Shown here: positions 61,734 to 64,000 of the stretch, one piece after another
Layout of the letters: each line of letters begins with the position of its first letter
Position numbering within the stretch: position 1 is the first letter of the stretch
Assembly: GCA_036785705.1 (NCBI GenBank)
Contig: JAWUZG010000029.1
Span: 13,841,501-13,905,500 of the forward strand
Direction of reading: 5' to 3'
Source of the DNA: Acanthornis magna
Taxonomy: Eukaryota; Chordata; Aves; Passeriformes; Acanthizidae
Length of the DNA: 64,000 bases
The notes under the pieces: generated by a model
Database searches by the model: none
What the model was told of the DNA's origin: nothing
The model's input: the letters and a program-made list of their open reading frames with translations, nothing else
Made by a program: the position numbers and the translations under genes

Positions 61734-62014
61734 TTCATAATAATCAATGTCCACAAGGCTTTTTCTAAAATTTTGAATTCTGCAGAGAATAAGTTCATGA
61801 ATGTTTCCTCTATTATGTTTGTTAGCTCTCGTTAGGTGATTTCTGAAGTGCTGTATTTGTTGTGTAAAATAAACTAGGGTTTTTTTGTTTTACCTTTTTC
61901 TACATTGGCCCTTTGTATGACATAAAACTACTCTGAGATAATATTGGTCAGCAAAGCATCCCTGACATTCTGTGGTACTTGGTTTCATTTTTGATTTTCA
62001 GGGTGTGGTGAAAT

Positions 62015-62490
62015 TCAAAGTTTTTTCTTGAACATCCCAGCTAAAAAGTCTTTTTGTTGTTCTGAGCAGCCTTTGAGATTAGCCTTGGGTATCAGAGTCT
62101 GAATCAGAGAATTTGCTACAGAATGCCTGTTTGCTTCCTTTTCCCCACAGTTAATGTCAATTAACTTCCATCCCAGGAGATCCTTGCCCATGGAATTGCT
62201 GGGTTGCAATCTTGTAGTCATGAACTGCAGCTATTCTAACCTAATCCAGAGTTCGGGGAAATAGTAGGACTTTCAGCTTTCCATGTTCTCTGAGAGTTAT
62301 TGGATTTTGTTGTTGTTTAATCCCCAGAGCAGCACTTTAGGTTAAGGTTCCGTTGCACATGATGGGTGGTCTGTTCTCCTTGACCATTTTAAATGGTTGT
62401 GCAGTCACTGGGGTTTCCATTCCTGTAGCAAATACCTTCCTTTGCAGCTTGCTTCAGCAGGGGGATGGAAAAATTCACCTTAATGAGGAA
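62015..62490 (-). pseudogene. Short coding-like stretch on minus strand, unidentified
   Basis: The minus strand at 62015-62221 is open for 68 codons, with natural-looking content (SMGKDLLGWKLIDINCGEKE, later SLIQTLIPKANLKGCSEQQK). Further upstream, near 62.48-62.4 kb, another frame gives IPLLKQAAKEGICYRNGNPS before a stop. It may belong with the 59.1-60.75 kb block, but about 1.2 kb of AT-rich sequence separates them. Chance is a real alternative at this length. Confidence 0.25.
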
Positions 62491-62515
62491 TCCGAATGAA
62501 AACAATCAAACACAA

Positions 62516-62580
62516 TAAATTATTTATGTATTTATATATTTTTATATATATATAAAGTATACACACCTATATATACCTTC
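62516..62580. repeat. AT-rich (TATA)n low-complexity tract
   Basis: Mixed TTTATA/TATATA units over about 65 bp. Simple sequence. Confidence 0.7.
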
Positions 62581-64000
62581 AGAAAATACACGTATATGAT
62601 ATGTATCTGTAACACTGTTCATTAGTCTCTCTGTTTTCTGAGTCACCCAAGTCATAGTTCATATTACCCTATTTTTCACTTCATTTCTGGAAGTTTCAAT
62701 TAGATTGTAGGATTCATTATGTTGGTAATAAGCATGATATTATATCAGACAGTCTTCTCTCAAAAGGCTCATATTCTAGAAGTCAGCTTATAAATGGATA
62801 AAATAGGGAGAGAGTAACAGTGGAGCACGAATGAAGAGGTCTGGAGATAAAAGCACACCACAGTACATAACCTGCTTGTGACATCTCTGCCTGGGGTTCT
62901 GGTCCCAGACATCTTACTGACAGTCATGGTTGTACCAGACAGTGATGAGAATAAGGAAGACAACCCAGCCCTTGTTTAGCTGCTGACACTGAGTACTGAT
63001 TTTTTTCAAGCGGTAGGAAGGGGAAGCAATTTGTTTATGTTTTCATGTGGGTTAATCTAGAAAGAATAAGAGGAAGGAGGGAGGAGGAAGATGGACTGAA
63101 ATCAGCTGACCCTGCCACTTGGAGTCCTTATGGACTGTGACTGTGTTGAAGAGAAAGCAAAGATGGCCATTCTAAAATCCTCCTGCATTGCTGCTTTGCT
63201 AAGTAGCAGGTGTGATCCCTCTTTGTAGGGTGGTGTGTCTGTGTGTGGAAGAAGTGCCTTAAAGAACCTGTTTCGTTTCTTTTGACAATTCTATATGCTT
63301 GCAAACAGAGAAGCAGGGAATGCAAATTATTTTTGTAATTTAAGTCATTGCACCTATGGTGTAAATATTTTTGCAACAAAAAGATTAAATGTTCTTTGTA
63401 AGAGAAAAACCACGTTAAAGTCAAGTCACTTTGACCTTCTGTCTTGCCCTAGTGAACTTTTAAAAGTAAAAGGTAAAAATGTGTTATCTAGAACATGTAA
63501 AAATGGTAGTTGTGTAGTTTGTGATGAAAGGTGATGTGAATTGTTGTTAATGCAGTATCTGTTTAAATTGTTCCAGAATAAAATACACAAATGGGCACTG
63601 AGACCAGTAATGAAAATTCTATTTTACTGAAACTGTTACATCACAGTATCTCAAATCATTCTTTTTTGGCAGGAGAATTACAGATGATAAAAATTAATTG
63701 TTTGTGTTCCTGGTTATTCTCAGTAATTTCTGTAATGTAAAATAATTTGTTCAATTTTCCCCATTCAAGTGTAAAACTAGGAACAAAGTAAAATGTAAAT
63801 AGGTTATTAGGAAGTTACGTTAAAAACTGAAAATAAGACTGATGCTATCATGTTTATAAAACTAGCATAACGTAAAAACTCACTTGTTGAAACTGGACAA
63901 ATGAGCCAGAGTCTCAAATTTATATTCTTTTAATTATTTATGAAAACTGAGTGCCAAGAGAGAAAAGAAATACATGAATGCTTTGAAAGATTACCATGGG

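Larger units (their letters stand above)
56860..64000. other. CLASP2 intron after the shared exon, continuing past the window
   Basis: No further CLASP2 exon is found: the expected VDEDDFIKAF-type sequence does not appear. Outside the hairpin cluster, the minus-strand coding-like blocks, the poly-A and the AT tract listed separately, the sequence is plain AT-rich intron, including the final 1.4 kb. Confidence 0.55.

Overview
This is a piece of a vertebrate nuclear genome, almost certainly avian. It has long AT-rich introns with GT-AG splice sites and no compact ORF array. Its interspersed repeats are mostly fragments of the CR1 LINE family, ending in the poly-A-less ATTCTATG motif typical of birds. 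I recognise one protein-coding gene, CLASP2 (cytoplasmic linker-associated protein 2, a microtubule plus-end rescue factor), on the + strand and incomplete at both ends.

Layout. Positions 1-950 hold a CpG-rich promoter-like patch with a candidate non-coding first exon; I cannot assign it. Six consecutive internal exons of long (alpha-type) CLASP2 follow at 11527-11605, 24085-24188, 27524-27615, 27932-28007, 29487-29584 and 36672-36742. They encode most of the N-terminal TOG1 domain. The roughly 65 residues before them are not in the window. A strong CpG island at about 41150-41640 contains the gamma-type first exon (MAVGD, joined in phase 1). A CpG-poor promoter region near 55900-56175 precedes the beta-type first exon, which encodes MRRLICKRICD plus one base. 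All three routes splice in the same phase into the shared exon 56713-56859 (KSFDDEESVDGNRPSS...), whose sequence identifies the gene as CLASP2 rather than CLASP1. The remaining 7 kb is the next intron.

How the parts fit. The window shows the whole N-terminal diversification of one gene. One promoter gives a TOG1-containing protein, one gives a short ubiquitous-type N terminus, and one gives a dicysteine basic N terminus described as palmitoylated and brain-enriched in mammals. The three converge on one exon through phase-1 junctions that encode D, D or Y.

Other content. CR1 fragments lie near 2.0, 14.3, 16.6-17.6, 18.1, 20.2-20.7, 30.1-30.6 and 47.1-47.6 kb. Two antisense intronic tracts look like protein-coding sequence without introns: a 213-codon open frame at 33594-34232 and a decayed, stop-interrupted block at about 59.1-60.75 kb, with a possible further piece at 62.0-62.5 kb. 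I could not identify either parent protein. A run of four adjacent DNA hairpins sits at 58706-58806. No tRNA, rRNA, CRISPR or bacterial-type feature is present, and I see no clear new biological system. The antisense coding-like tracts and the hairpin run are the least explained items.
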